In this document: positions 45,351 through 45,917 of the stretch, piece after piece
Numbering within the stretch: position 1 is the stretch's first letter
Layout: each line of letters starts with the position of its first letter
From: a virus
Direction: 5' to 3' (one strand)
Virus record (IMG/VR): IMGVR_UViG_3300032242_001593
Coordinates: 1 to 45,917 of that record
DNA: 45,917 nt
The notes under the pieces: generated by a model
What the model was told of the DNA's origin: nothing
What the model saw: the letters and a program-made list of their open reading frames with translations, nothing else
The model's database searches: none
Position numbers and translations under genes: made by a program

Positions 45351-45515
45351 ATGGATAGCTTACAGACTTATCTCTGGTCGATTGTACATGATTACGAAGA
45401 TGGAAAACCGGTCTCTGAAATTTCAGAAGATACGGATATACCAGTAGAAGATATTATTTTTGTTCTAATAGATATAGGTAAATTTACTGAACACGATTTT
45501 GCCGGCGACCTTTAA
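45351..45515 (+). CDS. Small acidic hypothetical protein (54 aa)
   Basis: 54-residue frame with a strong GAAGGAG ribosome site 8 bases before ATG and a late promoter box upstream. It reads S-L-Q-T-Y-L-W-S-I-V-H-D-Y-E-D-G-K-P-V-S, then I-P-V-E-D-I-I-F-V-L-I-D-I-G: an acidic helical protein with a possible helix-turn-helix-like rhythm (V-S-E-I-S-E-D-T-D-I-P-V-E-D-I). I recognise no family. The next gene starts 17 bases after its stop. Confidence 0.6.
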   Translation: MDSLQTYLWSIVHDYEDGKPVSEISEDTDIPVEDIIFVLIDIGKFTEHDFAGDL

Positions 45516-45532
45516 GCGTCAAGGAATTTTAA

Positions 45533-45917
45533 ATGGCCATAGATTCAGATCCAAGATCCCTAGTAGGAAAAACCACACAAACTGTGGGTAATACAACTAT
45601 ACATTTCGATAAAAAAAACGATATGTGTTCTTGGATTAGCCAAGATTTTGTTGATGTTATTTCAGATAAAAATTCTGGATTAACTTTTGACAATTGTTTG
45701 GAATGGTGTTCTGGATCTGGATTTATAGGTCTTAGACTTCTTGAATCCGGAGTATGCAATCACGTAACGTTTTTAGAATCTTCTGATGATTGCGTAAGCG
45801 ACATTCAAGAAACTTTAAATGATCCTTCAAATGCACACCTCGCATCAAAAGTTTCAATAATAACTGGAACTTCAGTGACGGACTTATCTAATAGTAAATT
45901 TGATTTGATCGTAGGAA
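45533..45917 (+). CDS. SAM-dependent methyltransferase, 3'-truncated by window end
   Basis: 128 visible residues from ATG 45533 (AAGGAATTTTAA upstream), still open at the last base. L-E-W-C-S-G-S-G-F-I-G-L (about 62-73) is class I methyltransferase motif I, followed by V-T-F-L-E-S-S (about 84-90) with the acidic residue of motif II, and F-D-L-I-V-G at the very end, the start of motif IV. The form resembles the 'small-domain' methyltransferases (HemK/RsmC-like). The substrate cannot be told without the missing NPPY-type motif. Confidence 0.75.
   Translation, partial: MAIDSDPRSLVGKTTQTVGNTTIHFDKKNDMCSWISQDFVDVISDKNSGLTFDNCLEWCSGSGFIGLRLLESGVCNHVTFLESSDDCVSDIQETLNDPSNAHLASKVSIITGTSVTDLSNSKFDLIVG

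Overview
The window is one coherent, single-strand (+) piece of a T4-like tailed phage genome (Caudoviricetes, myovirus type). It is visibly AT-rich. The evidence is a replication block in T4-like order (gp43 family B polymerase, UvsX, gp41 helicase, later gp61 primase and T4-type RNase H), tight gene packing with ATGA/TAATG overlaps, a large phage tRNA array, exact T4-type late promoter boxes (TATAAATA), and a set of virion/head-content proteins. The host cannot be named. An LpxH-like lipid A hydrolase, O-antigen-type sugar genes and a GH19 endolysin suggest a Gram-negative, probably aquatic, bacterium.

Layout. Positions 1-4309: 16 tRNA genes (mostly U34 anticodons reading A-ending codons) interspersed with small cargo genes: a DUF2452-like protein, a 2OG-Fe(II) oxygenase, a YkuK-like RNase H fold protein, a glycosyltransferase-like protein and a MazG-like pyrophosphohydrolase. 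Positions 4370-10230: replication and recombination (Sm-like small protein, gp43, UvsX, two small proteins, gp41). Positions 10233-22161: a glycan cluster (RmlB and RmlA, several glycosyltransferases, two SDR epimerases, a methyltransferase, an RfbH-type dehydrase). It is interrupted by a DruA/DUF4338-like gene and a possible PD-(D/E)XK nuclease.

Positions 22218-32365: a late, head-content module opened by a late promoter. Six proteins here begin with a roughly 10-residue peptide of the form M-x-x-F-x-x-F/L-I/L-x-E, which closely resembles the capsid-targeting/prohead-protease peptide of T4 internal proteins. Three of the tagged proteins are enzyme-like: a ligase-fold protein, a nucleotidylyltransferase/P-loop kinase and a HAD phosphatase. 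Together they look like a nucleic-acid end-healing and sealing kit carried inside the capsid. This is the most interesting feature of the window. The same block has a polyprotein-like protein with repeated E-E-V-E-Q-V-D-E linkers.

Positions 32367-34278: lysis (GH19 endolysin, holin-like protein, a possible embedded outer-membrane spannin, other small membrane proteins, a terminator). Positions 34297-41531: primase, LpxH-like phosphoesterase, ThyX, B12-dependent class II ribonucleotide reductase, Zn-ribbon, GIY-YIG-like protein, RNase H and small conserved proteins. Positions 41554-45917: two copies of a strong sigma-70-like promoter with shared flanking bases, driving an AbrB-like/metallopeptidase pair and a CobT-like VWA metallopeptidase; then small genes and a methyltransferase cut by the window end. 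Nucleotide supply (MazG, ThyX, class II RNR) and replication genes serve DNA synthesis, the tRNAs adapt translation to the AT-rich genome, and the late modules build, load and release the virion.
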